Positions 56,701 through 64,000 of a DNA stretch of 64,000 bases are shown in pieces; the stretch's first letter is position 1, and the number at the start of each line of letters is the position of its first letter. Location of the stretch: assembly GCF_024753215.1 (NCBI RefSeq), contig NZ_JANUGV010000002.1:1-64000 (forward strand), given 5' to 3'. Origin of the DNA: Massilia solisilvae. Lineage in GTDB: Bacteria > Pseudomonadota > Gammaproteobacteria > Burkholderiales > Burkholderiaceae_D. The translations under genes were made by a program, and so were the position numbers. The notes below the pieces were generated by a model. The model did no database searches. It saw nothing but the letters and a program-made list of their open reading frames with translations, and had not been told where the DNA came from.

Positions 56701-56702
56701 AC

Positions 56703-56741
56703 CGTCGTCCCCGCGAAGGCGGGGACCCATGCTGAGCATCC
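56703..56741. repeat. Single family 2 repeat after dihydropyrimidinase
   Basis: A forward copy 2 bases after the dihydropyrimidinase stop, with no inverted partner. Its internal stem could still form a short hairpin. Confidence 0.7.
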
Positions 56742-56803
56742 GAAGCCGCACCACAAGCGGCCCGTAATCACGACAGAAAGCGGCACACCTTGACGAGGTC
56801 AAC

Positions 56804-58045
56804 ATGAACGAACTGCGCATCAACGGCCAACGCCTGTGGAACTCCCTGATGGACCTCGCCCGCATCGGCGCGACCGAGAAGGGCGGCGTCAAGCGCCTGG
56901 CCCTGTCCGACCTGGACCGCCAGGGCCGCGACCTGGTCGTGCAATGGGGCCGCGAGGCGGGACTGTCGGTCACCGTTGACCAGATCGGCAACGTGTTCAT
57001 GCGCCGCGAAGGCCGCAACCCGTCGCTGCCGCCAGTCGTCACCGGCAGCCACATCGACACCCAGCCCACCGGCGGCAAGTTCGACGGCAACTATGGCGTG
57101 CTGGCCGGGCTGGAAGTGGTGCGCACCCTGAACGACCTGAAGATCGCCACCGAGGCGCCAATCGAGGTGGCGTTCTGGACAAACGAGGAAGGCTCGCGCT
57201 TCGTTCCGGTGATGATGGGGTCCGGCGTATTCTGCGGCGCGTTCACGCTGGAGACGGCGTACGCGGCGAAGGACATCGAGGGAAAATCCGTGCGCGACGA
57301 GCTCGCGCGCATCGGCTACATGGGCGACCAGGTGCCGGGCCGGCATCCCATCGGCGCCTATTTCGAGACCCACATCGAGCAAGGGCCGGTGCTCGAAGAT
57401 GCCGGCAAGGTGATCGGCGTGGTGCCCGCCGTGATGGGCCTGTCGTGGTACGACTGCGTGGTAGGCGGCATGGAAGCGCATGCCGGCCCCACGCCCATGC
57501 ACCTGCGTCGCGACGCGCTGCAGGTGGCCACCACCATCATGCAGGAGGTGGTGGCCATCGCCAACCGCTACCCGCCGTATGGGCGCGGCACGGTGGGCAT
57601 GGTGCAGGTCTTCCCCAACAGCCGCAACGTGATTCCCGGCCAGGTCAAGTTCAGCATCGACCTGCGCAACGTCAGCGACGAGCTGCTCAATACCATGCAC
57701 GAAGAGATGCTCGCTTTTGTGGCAAAGACCCAGGCCGCAACCGGCCTGTCCGTGTCCATCGAGCGCGTCTCGTACTACCCGCCGTGCCCGTTCCACCCAG
57801 ACTGCGTGAACGCGGTGCGCGCTGCAACCGCCAAACTCGGCTACCCGACCATGGACGTGGTGTCGGGCGCCGGCCACGACGCGATCTACACGGCGCGGGT
57901 GGCGCCATCCGGGATGATTTTCGTGCCGTGCAAGGACGGCATCAGCCACAACGAGATCGAGGACGCAGAGCCCGGCCATCTGGAGGCCGGCTGCAACGTG
58001 CTGTTGCACGCCATGCTCGAGCGCGCGGGCGTCGTGGCCGCCTGA
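56804..58045 (+). CDS. Beta-ureidopropionase / N-carbamoyl-amino acid hydrolase (M20 family)
   Basis: A 413-residue zinc hydrolase releasing beta-alanine, CO2 and ammonia from N-carbamoyl-beta-alanine. TGSHIDTQPTGGKFDG, WTNEEGSRF, ETHIEQGPVLE, EAHAGPTPM and SGAGHDAI follow the AmaB/HyuC pattern. It completes the reductive pathway begun by preTA. TTGAC-GAG-GTCAA at 56790-56802 sits directly before the ATG and may be a weak operator or chance. Confidence 0.92.
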   Translation: MNELRINGQRLWNSLMDLARIGATEKGGVKRLALSDLDRQGRDLVVQWGREAGLSVTVDQIGNVFMRREGRNPSLPPVVTGSHIDTQPTGGKFDGNYGVLAGLEVVRTLNDLKIATEAPIEVAFWTNEEGSRFVPVMMGSGVFCGAFTLETAYAAKDIEGKSVRDELARIGYMGDQVPGRHPIGAYFETHIEQGPVLEDAGKVIGVVPAVMGLSWYDCVVGGMEAHAGPTPMHLRRDALQVATTIMQEVVAIANRYPPYGRGTVGMVQVFPNSRNVIPGQVKFSIDLRNVSDELLNTMHEEMLAFVAKTQAATGLSVSIERVSYYPPCPFHPDCVNAVRAATAKLGYPTMDVVSGAGHDAIYTARVAPSGMIFVPCKDGISHNEIEDAEPGHLEAGCNVLLHAMLERAGVVAA

Positions 58046-58060
58046 AGCTGTCTGCGCGGG

Positions 58061-60397
58061 TCAGGCCGCCGCCGCGGGCATCGCGTCGCCGGCGGCGCCT
58101 GCGGCCACGATCCCGCGCGGGTTTTCGTTGAGCAGCTTGATCAGGTCCGGCAGCGGCATCGGCCGCGCGAACAGGTAGCCCTGCATGCCGGCCGCACCGT
58201 TCGCGGCCAGGAACGATGCCTGCTCGTGCGTCTCCACGCCTTCCGCGGTTGCACGCAGGCCGAGGTGGCTGGCCATCGCCAGGATCGACTGCACGATCGC
58301 CTTGCCGTTCTCGTCGCCGGGCGCGTCCTGGATGAAGGTGCGGTCGATCTTCAGCTCGAACAAGGGCATGCGGCGCAGGTAGGCCAGGCTCGAATAGCCG
58401 GTGCCGAAATCGTCGATCGACAAGCGGATCCCCAGCGCCGCCAGCTCGTGCATGCGCGACAGCGTGCCTTCCAGGTTATCGACCAGCAGGCTCTCGGTCA
58501 GCTCGAAGATCAGCAGGTGGGCCGGCGCGCCGGTCTCGGCCAGCACCGCGCGCACCTGCGACAAAAACTCGGGCTGGCGGAACTGCGAAGGGCTCACGTT
58601 CACCGACACCGGCAGCTTGAATCCCGCCTGCGTGAATGTGCACAGCGCCAGGCAAGCCTCGCGCAGCGCCCATTGGCCGAGCGGCTGGATCAGGCCAGTC
58701 TCCTCGGCCACCGGAATGAAGCGCTCCGGCGACACGAAGCTGCCGTCGGCGCGGCGCCAGCGCGCCAGCAGTTCCACGCCGTGCGGCACGCCCGCGCAGT
58801 CGACCTGCAGCTGCGCGTGCATCGCCAGCTCGCCCTGGCGCAGCGCGGCGGCCAGATCGCGTTCCAGCGCGAGCCGCTGTTCCACCTCGGCGCGCATGGT
58901 GGTCTCGAAGATCGAGACGCGGTTGCGCCCGGCCAGCTTGGCGCGGTGCATGGCGGTGTCGGCCTCGCGCAGCAGGTCCTGCGCGGTCTGGCCGGATTTG
59001 GGCAGCAGGGCCACGCCCACGCTGGCCGAGGACGAGTAGGACTGGCCGTCGATGTCGAACTGTTCGGCGATGGCGGCGCGCACCTTGTCGGCCGTCGCCA
59101 GCGCTGCCACCGTCGCGTAGTCGAAGTCGTCCGACAGGCGCGGCAGCAGGATCACGAACTCGTCGCCGCCGATGCGGGCCACGGTGTCGTCCTTGCCCGC
59201 GAGCGCGGCCAGCCGCTCGGCGGCATGGCGCAGCAGCGCGTCGCCGGTTGCGTGGCCGCGCGCATCGTTGATGTACTTGAAGCGGTCGAGGTCCACCAGC
59301 AGGATGGCGCCGAAGTGGGTGGTGGTCTGCACCGCGGCCAGCTGCGCCTCGATCCGGTCCACCAGCAGGCGCCGGTTGGGCAGGCCGGTCAGGCCATCGT
59401 AGTACGCTAGCTGGTGGATATGGCGCTCGACCTTTTTGCGGTCGGTGACGTCGCGTCCGACCGCCACCCAGTGCGTGTTCACGCCGCCCTCGTCGGCAAA
59501 CGGCACCAGCTCCAGCTCGACCCAGTACGGTTCGCCCGACTTGCTGTGGTAGAGCAGTTCGGCATCGGCTTGTTCGACCTTGGCCATCGACAGCGCGACC
59601 CGGCGCGCCTGGCGCGATTGCGGCTCGGCGCCCAGCAGCATGTCCCATTCGCGGCCAAGCAGTTCGCTGCGCTGGTAGCCGGAGCGCTTTTCGAATGCGT
59701 CGTTCACGAAGATGATCGGCTGCGCGCCGCCGTGGCGGTCTGACTTGACGATTGCGACCATCTCGTTCAGCCGCGCCACTGCCGCGGCGGTCAGACGCAG
59801 TTCATTGTTCACCGCCTGCAGCTCGTTCTTGCCTTGTTCGAGCGAGCGCGCGAACACCGCGACTCGCTCCAGCGTCTTGATCAGGCCGCGCTGCAGCATG
59901 GCGCAAGTAGTCGTGATGAGGCCGCCGACAAACAGGAAGTTGAGCGCAACGATTGCGGCGGCGGCCGGGCCGGCGGCGATGGCGCTGGCGTCGAGCCGGG
60001 CGATGCCGGCCAAGCTGAGGGTGAACACCGCCAGGCTGGCACAGGCGAGCCACCAGAGCGCCGGGCGCAGCCCGAGCAGCACGGTCGCCAGCACCGGGGC
60101 GGCCAGCAGGTACACCTGGCTGACCGGGCCGACGGTAATCATCAGCCCGACCCCGACCAGGAAGATCAGCGCAAGGAAGTTGCCGACGCGGACCGCGTGG
60201 GCCGCGCCGTCGCACCACCAGATCGCCAGCAGCCAGCCGAGCGCGGCGAGGTCAACGACGACGACCGGCCACAGGTCGCGTTCCAATGCCGCCCACACGC
60301 TTGCCAGCGCAGTGAGGACGCCAAAGACCAGGACAAAATTGAGGAGTGACGAAAAGGTCCTGGCGCGCCAGTGCTCGATCGTATCGAGGGTGTCCAC
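58061..60397 (-). CDS. Membrane diguanylate cyclase/phosphodiesterase (PAS-GGDEF-EAL)
   Basis: A 778-residue protein. About six transmembrane segments fill residues 15-180, then comes a PAS domain (about 215-330) and GGDEF (RIGGDEFVIL intact, 345-500). EAL follows (510-760), with ELLARWR in place of EAL, DDFGTGYSSL and AEGVET. Both catalytic domains look competent. It starts at GTG. Its connection to pyrimidine catabolism is only positional; it converges with the ureidopropionase gene. Confidence 0.93.
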   Translation of the reverse strand: MDTLDTIEHWRARTFSSLLNFVLVFGVLTALASVWAALERDLWPVVVVDLAALGWLLAIWWCDGAAHAVRVGNFLALIFLVGVGLMITVGPVSQVYLLAAPVLATVLLGLRPALWWLACASLAVFTLSLAGIARLDASAIAAGPAAAAIVALNFLFVGGLITTTCAMLQRGLIKTLERVAVFARSLEQGKNELQAVNNELRLTAAAVARLNEMVAIVKSDRHGGAQPIIFVNDAFEKRSGYQRSELLGREWDMLLGAEPQSRQARRVALSMAKVEQADAELLYHSKSGEPYWVELELVPFADEGGVNTHWVAVGRDVTDRKKVERHIHQLAYYDGLTGLPNRRLLVDRIEAQLAAVQTTTHFGAILLVDLDRFKYINDARGHATGDALLRHAAERLAALAGKDDTVARIGGDEFVILLPRLSDDFDYATVAALATADKVRAAIAEQFDIDGQSYSSSASVGVALLPKSGQTAQDLLREADTAMHRAKLAGRNRVSIFETTMRAEVEQRLALERDLAAALRQGELAMHAQLQVDCAGVPHGVELLARWRRADGSFVSPERFIPVAEETGLIQPLGQWALREACLALCTFTQAGFKLPVSVNVSPSQFRQPEFLSQVRAVLAETGAPAHLLIFELTESLLVDNLEGTLSRMHELAALGIRLSIDDFGTGYSSLAYLRRMPLFELKIDRTFIQDAPGDENGKAIVQSILAMASHLGLRATAEGVETHEQASFLAANGAAGMQGYLFARPMPLPDLIKLLNENPRGIVAAGAAGDAMPAAAA

Positions 60398-60555
60398 ATT
60401 CCTTCTTTCTCAAAGAGCTGCCAGCCAAGACATGCATACATGACAATATTGCAAACGAGAAAGAGCATACCTGCGGCACGAAGGTTTGTGGTCGTCCTTA
60501 CATCACGAGTTGCAGAATCGGCACACGATTTGTCGATCTTCCCCCATGGAAGGGG

Positions 60556-61755
60556 TCACATCGTTTCGCGTTCCGGCGTGGCGCTGATCTTGTGGATCGA
60601 CAGGTCGGCGCCATCGAACTCCTGTTCGGGGTCCAGGCGCAGGCCGAGGGTCGCCTTGATCAGGCTATACACCGCCCAACCGCCAAGCGCGGCGATGGCA
60701 ATGCCGAGCAGGGTACCGGCCAACTGCGACAGCAGCGACACGCCACCCAGCCCGCCCAGCGCGCGGCTGCCGAAGATGCCGGCGGCGATGCCGCCCCATG
60801 CGCCGCACAGGCCGTGCAGCGGCCACACGCCGAGCACGTCGTCGATTTTCCACTTGTTCTGGGCCTGTGTGAACATGATGACGAAGATCGCGCCCGCGAT
60901 GGCGCCCGTCACGAGTGCGCCCAGCGGGTGCATCAGGTCCGAGCCGGCGCACACCGCAACCAGCCCGGCCAGCGGGCCGTTGTAGGCGAAGCCGGGGTCG
61001 TTGCGGCCGAGGACAAGGGCGGTGAGGGTGCCGCCGACGAGCGCCATCAGCGAATTCACGGCGACCAGGCCGTTCATCTTGTCGAGCGTCTGCGCGCTCA
61101 TCACGTTAAAGCCGAACCAGCCGACGGTCAGGATCCATGCGCCCAGCGCCAGGAACGGGATGTTCGACGGCGGGTGCGCCGCGATGCGTCCTTCCTTGGT
61201 ATAGCGCCCGCGCCGCGCGCCCAGCAGCAGCACGGCGGGCAGCGCCACCCAGCCGCCGACCGCGTGCACCACCACCGAGCCCGCGAAGTCGTGAAACTCG
61301 GCGCCGAACGCCTGCTGCAGCCAGGCCTGGATGCCGAAGCGATGGTTCCACGCGATCCCTTCGAAGAACGGATACACCAGGCCGACCAGCAGGGCGGTGG
61401 CCATCAGCTGCGGGTAGAACCGCGCGCGCTCGGCGATGCCGCCCGAGATGATCGCCGGGATCGCCGCCGCGAAGGTCAGCAGGAAGAAGAACTTCACGAG
61501 CTCGTAGCCGTTCTTTGCGACCATGGTCTCGGTGCTGCCCAGGAAGTTGATGCCGTAGGCGATCGCGTAACCGACGAAGAAGTAGGCGATGGTCGAGATG
61601 GCGAAATCGGCAAGGATCTTGACCAGCGCGTTGACCTGGTTCTTCTTGCGTACGGTGCCCAGCTCGAGGAAGGCGAAGCCTGCGTGCATGGCGAGGATCA
61701 TGATCCCGCCGAGCAGGATGAACAGCGCGTCTGCGCCAGTTTTGTATGCGTCCAT
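60556..61755 (-). CDS. Ammonium transporter (Amt family)
   Basis: A 399-residue membrane channel with about eleven transmembrane helices. The pore His residues are in VVVHAVGGWVAL and PLHGLCGAWGG, and ERARFYPQL, NDPGFAYNGPLAGLVA are family blocks. The ATG at 61755 was preferred; longer frames lack membrane character. No glnK lies beside it. Purine and pyrimidine breakdown release ammonium, so uptake of leaked ammonium is a plausible role. Confidence 0.94.
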   Translation of the reverse strand: MDAYKTGADALFILLGGIMILAMHAGFAFLELGTVRKKNQVNALVKILADFAISTIAYFFVGYAIAYGINFLGSTETMVAKNGYELVKFFFLLTFAAAIPAIISGGIAERARFYPQLMATALLVGLVYPFFEGIAWNHRFGIQAWLQQAFGAEFHDFAGSVVVHAVGGWVALPAVLLLGARRGRYTKEGRIAAHPPSNIPFLALGAWILTVGWFGFNVMSAQTLDKMNGLVAVNSLMALVGGTLTALVLGRNDPGFAYNGPLAGLVAVCAGSDLMHPLGALVTGAIAGAIFVIMFTQAQNKWKIDDVLGVWPLHGLCGAWGGIAAGIFGSRALGGLGGVSLLSQLAGTLLGIAIAALGGWAVYSLIKATLGLRLDPEQEFDGADLSIHKISATPERETM

Positions 61756-61983
61756 TATTGCTGCTGCCTGATTACGGATGAGGTGCAGGAAGGGTGCAAG
61801 AAGCGTGCCATTGCGGTGCACTGCACTGGGAATGAACCTGCGGCGCAGGCGGCGATGGTGCGGCTGCGTCATGCCGGTGCGTGCCCCGCCCCAGTATGGT
61901 GCATGCGACGCCATTCCGGCGCACGCCGCATGTGCCTTGCCGCTAGGGTGGACAGGTGCTCCTGCCCACGCGTCCAGCCAGCG
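61756..61983. repeat. Gap with a single family 1 repeat
   Basis: A copy at 61943-61975 lies just after the UraD-AllC stop and could act as its terminator. The rest presumably contains the amt promoter; no clear boxes are visible. Confidence 0.65.
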
Positions 61984-63729
61984 CTAACGGAGCGCGCGCA
62001 AAAAGTCGAGCAGCACCTGTCCGGCGACTTCGGCGTCGTCGGCCGTCATGGTTTCGAGGGGGTTGTGGCTGATGCCGCCATTGCCGCAGCGTGTGAACAG
62101 CATGGCCACATCGGTGATCGCGGCCATTTGCATCGCGTCGTGGCCGGCGCCGGACGGCAGGTCAAAGCGCGGCAGGCCGGCACGCTCGACTGCCGCCCCG
62201 AGCTGGTCCATCAGCCGCGGCGCGCACGGCGCCGCCTCCGCTTCCAGCAGCTTGAATACCGACAGGCCAACCTGGCGCCGCGCGCAGATGGCGCTGATCC
62301 CGGCCAGCACTTCGTCCACTGCTGCCAGCCGCACCGCGTCATCGGCGGCGCGAATGTCGAGCGAGAGCTTGCACCGTCCCGGCACCACGTTGACCGAGCC
62401 GTCCGGCACCTCGAGCTGGCCCACCGTGCCCACCAGCGATGGCGCCTGCGCGCAGCGGCGCTCGACCAGCAGCACGATTTCGGCGGCGGCCGCGGCGGCG
62501 TCCTTGCGCATGCCCATCGGCGTGGTGCCGGCGTGGCTGGCCAGCCCGGTCAGTTCCACCAGGTAGCGCGAGCTGCCCGCAATCGCGCTCACCACGCCCA
62601 GCGGCAGGCCGCGCTCGAGCAGCACCGGGCCTTGCTCGATGTGCACCTCGACGAAGCCCAGCAGGCGTGCGGGATCGCGCGCGATGGCAGCGATCGCGCT
62701 CACGTCATGGCCCGCATCGGCAATCGCCTGGCGCATGGTGATGCCGTCGCCGTCCTGTTGGTCCAGCAGAGCGGCATTGAATCGCCCGGCCAGCGCGCTG
62801 CTGCCCAGGAAGGTGCTCTTGAAGCGCACGCCTTCTTCCTCGGCGAAGCCCACCACCTCCAGATGAAAGGGCAGCCGTTCGCCGCGCTCGTGCAGGTGCC
62901 GGACCACGGCGACCGGCAGCAGGATGCCAAGCCGTCCATCGTACTTGCCGGCGTTTCGCACGGTGTCGTAGTGCGAGCCGGTGATGAGCGTCTTCGCATC
63001 AGGCGTGGATGAGGCGTAGCGGCCGACCACGTTGCCTACCGCGTCAATGTGCGCCTGCATGCCAGCCTGCCGCATCCACTCCGCCAGCTGGGCTGCGGTG
63101 CGACGGTGCGCATCGGTCATGTAGGCGCAGGTGAGGGCGCCTTCGTCATCGCTCCAGGCGCCGATCTCCTCGGCCCATTGCATTACCTGCGGGCCGAACG
63201 CGAGCTCCACCCCGAGCAGGTCGTTCAGGCGGATCTCGGCGATCCGGTGGACCTGGCGCAGCGCCTCGGCCATCTCGTCGGCGCGCTGGTTCTGCAACCG
63301 CCGCGCGAAGGTGTCGATGATCTCGCGCCGCGTGAGCCCGCGGCCGGTCGGGCCGCGCACCGCGAGGATGAACGGGAAGCCGAACTTGTCGCCGTAGTCG
63401 CGGTTGAGCTGGTGCAGCGTTGCGTATTCGTCGGGGCTGCACTTGTCCAGGCCCGAACTGGCCTGCTCGCCGGTCGATTCGCGCGTGAGCGCGCCGGCAA
63501 TGGCGGCCTTGCCGGCCAGTTCCGGGTGGGCGCGCAGCAGGGACAGCTGCTCGTCTTCGCTCACATCGCGCACCACGTCCTGCAGCGCGAGCTTGAGCGC
63601 GGCCAGCGTTGCGAACGGACGCCGGGCGGCGGCGCGCTGCGCGATCCATGGCGAGTGCTCATAGATGCCGTGCAGGGTGCGGACAAAGTCGCCAGGGCTG
63701 CAGTTACTCAGGTCGGTTAGCGTGGTCAT
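61984..63729 (-). CDS. Fused OHCU decarboxylase (UraD) and allantoate amidohydrolase (AllC)
   Basis: A 581-residue bifunctional protein. Residues 1-170 are UraD: LLRAHPELAGKAA holds the catalytic His, and GFPFILAVRG is conserved. It gives (S)-allantoin from OHCU made by UraH. Residues 175-581 are an M20 allantoate amidohydrolase with TGSHYDTVRNAGKYDG, AEEEGVRF, EVHIEQGPVL, SHAGTTPMGMRKDA and SGAGHDAM. Between the two steps acts the PuuE allantoinase at 1269-2222. No stop or frameshift separates the halves. Confidence 0.94.
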   Translation of the reverse strand: MTTLTDLSNCSPGDFVRTLHGIYEHSPWIAQRAAARRPFATLAALKLALQDVVRDVSEDEQLSLLRAHPELAGKAAIAGALTRESTGEQASSGLDKCSPDEYATLHQLNRDYGDKFGFPFILAVRGPTGRGLTRREIIDTFARRLQNQRADEMAEALRQVHRIAEIRLNDLLGVELAFGPQVMQWAEEIGAWSDDEGALTCAYMTDAHRRTAAQLAEWMRQAGMQAHIDAVGNVVGRYASSTPDAKTLITGSHYDTVRNAGKYDGRLGILLPVAVVRHLHERGERLPFHLEVVGFAEEEGVRFKSTFLGSSALAGRFNAALLDQQDGDGITMRQAIADAGHDVSAIAAIARDPARLLGFVEVHIEQGPVLLERGLPLGVVSAIAGSSRYLVELTGLASHAGTTPMGMRKDAAAAAAEIVLLVERRCAQAPSLVGTVGQLEVPDGSVNVVPGRCKLSLDIRAADDAVRLAAVDEVLAGISAICARRQVGLSVFKLLEAEAAPCAPRLMDQLGAAVERAGLPRFDLPSGAGHDAMQMAAITDVAMLFTRCGNGGISHNPLETMTADDAEVAGQVLLDFLRALR

Positions 63730-63903
63730 GGCAGCGATGATAATGCGCTACTGGGTTGTTGTTATAGCACCTCTGTGATGGTCTCGTTTGAGTTCGCGAT
63801 ATATCAAGCGGCGGCTGAACGCGTGGGCAGGAGAACCTGCCCACCCTACGGGAGGCGCCGCTGTTTTTCGTAGGGTGGGCGGGTTTCCCGCCCACGCGTT
63901 CAA
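63730..63903. repeat. Family 1 repeat pair at the right edge
   Basis: Copies at 63815-63850 and 63869-63903 face each other. The second contains the stop codon of the truncated LysR gene. The first 85 bases of this gap probably hold the uraD-allC promoter. Confidence 0.75.
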
Positions 63904-64000
63904 TGTAGGTTACCAGTCCCGAGCGCCCGCGCTGCCGCGCTCACCTGGTCGCGCAGCCACTTGTGCTCCGCCGATTGGTGCACGCGCTCGTGCCACAGCT
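63900..64000 (-). CDS. C-terminal end of a LysR-family regulator, cut by the window edge
   Basis: The last 32 codons read LWHERVHQSAEHKWLRDQ and continue to a TGA at 63902-63900. The pattern LWHxRxxxxxxHKWLR is typical of the end of LysR effector domains. The stop is formed by the family 1 repeat (TTGAACGCGTGGGC). The rest of the gene lies outside the window; a role in purine regulation is possible from position. Confidence 0.7.
   Translation of the reverse strand, partial: LWHERVHQSAEHKWLRDQVSAAARALGTGNLH

Overview
The window is GC-rich chromosomal DNA, very probably from a betaproteobacterium of the Massilia/Oxalobacteraceae type. This is inferred from gene content, codon use and many short palindromic repeats; no rRNA or other taxonomic marker is present. 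Almost every gene serves the breakdown, uptake or sensing of nucleic-acid components, so it reads as one long catabolic region for purines, pyrimidines, nucleosides and pseudouridine.

Layout. 1-8638: purine ring catabolism (uraH, divergent puuE-type allantoinase, then the tightly coupled xdhA-xdhB-xdhC-guaD), preceded by an orphan ClpP-like protease. 8660-18519: envelope module with an exported adenosine-deaminase-like enzyme, a TonB-dependent receptor, a lipoprotein 5'-nucleotidase, an S1/P1 nuclease, a MipA/OmpV protein and an unassigned CxxCH protein. 18580-23265 (minus): BMP-type nucleoside ABC importer. 23564-27017: unrelated small genes (alpha/beta hydrolase, DUF2231, NHL-repeat lipoprotein, YciI-like). 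27276-29563: DUF969-DUF979-pcp. 29580-32546 (minus): HTH-PfkB kinase, psuG, LysR. 32828-40099: deo operon (purine nucleoside phosphorylase, deoB, deoC, ALDH16-type dehydrogenase, deoA, cdd), followed by a chemoreceptor. 42286-46285: small proteins, a LytS/LytTR-type two-component system, a GNAT enzyme and a RutR-like TetR regulator. 46298-50753: MocR regulator divergent from beta-alanine transaminase and mmsA. 50969-58045: reductive pyrimidine pathway (preT, preA, NCS1 transporter, dihydropyrimidinase, beta-ureidopropionase). 58061-63729 (minus): GGDEF-EAL protein, ammonium transporter and a fused UraD-AllC protein. The window ends in the tail of a LysR gene.

How it fits together. Nuclease and nucleotidase could release nucleosides outside the inner membrane. 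The TonB receptor, BMP ABC importer and NCS1 carrier could bring them in. The deo enzymes split nucleosides into bases and pentose phosphates. Purines run through guanine and xanthine to urate and then allantoin/allantoate; pyrimidines run through dihydropyrimidine and beta-alanine to acetyl-CoA. Urate oxidase and the ureidoglycolate step are not in this window.

Two families of dispersed palindromic repeats lie between genes. One has entered xdhC in frame, apparently adding about 78 residues between its two domains. The other supplies the stop codon of at least three genes.
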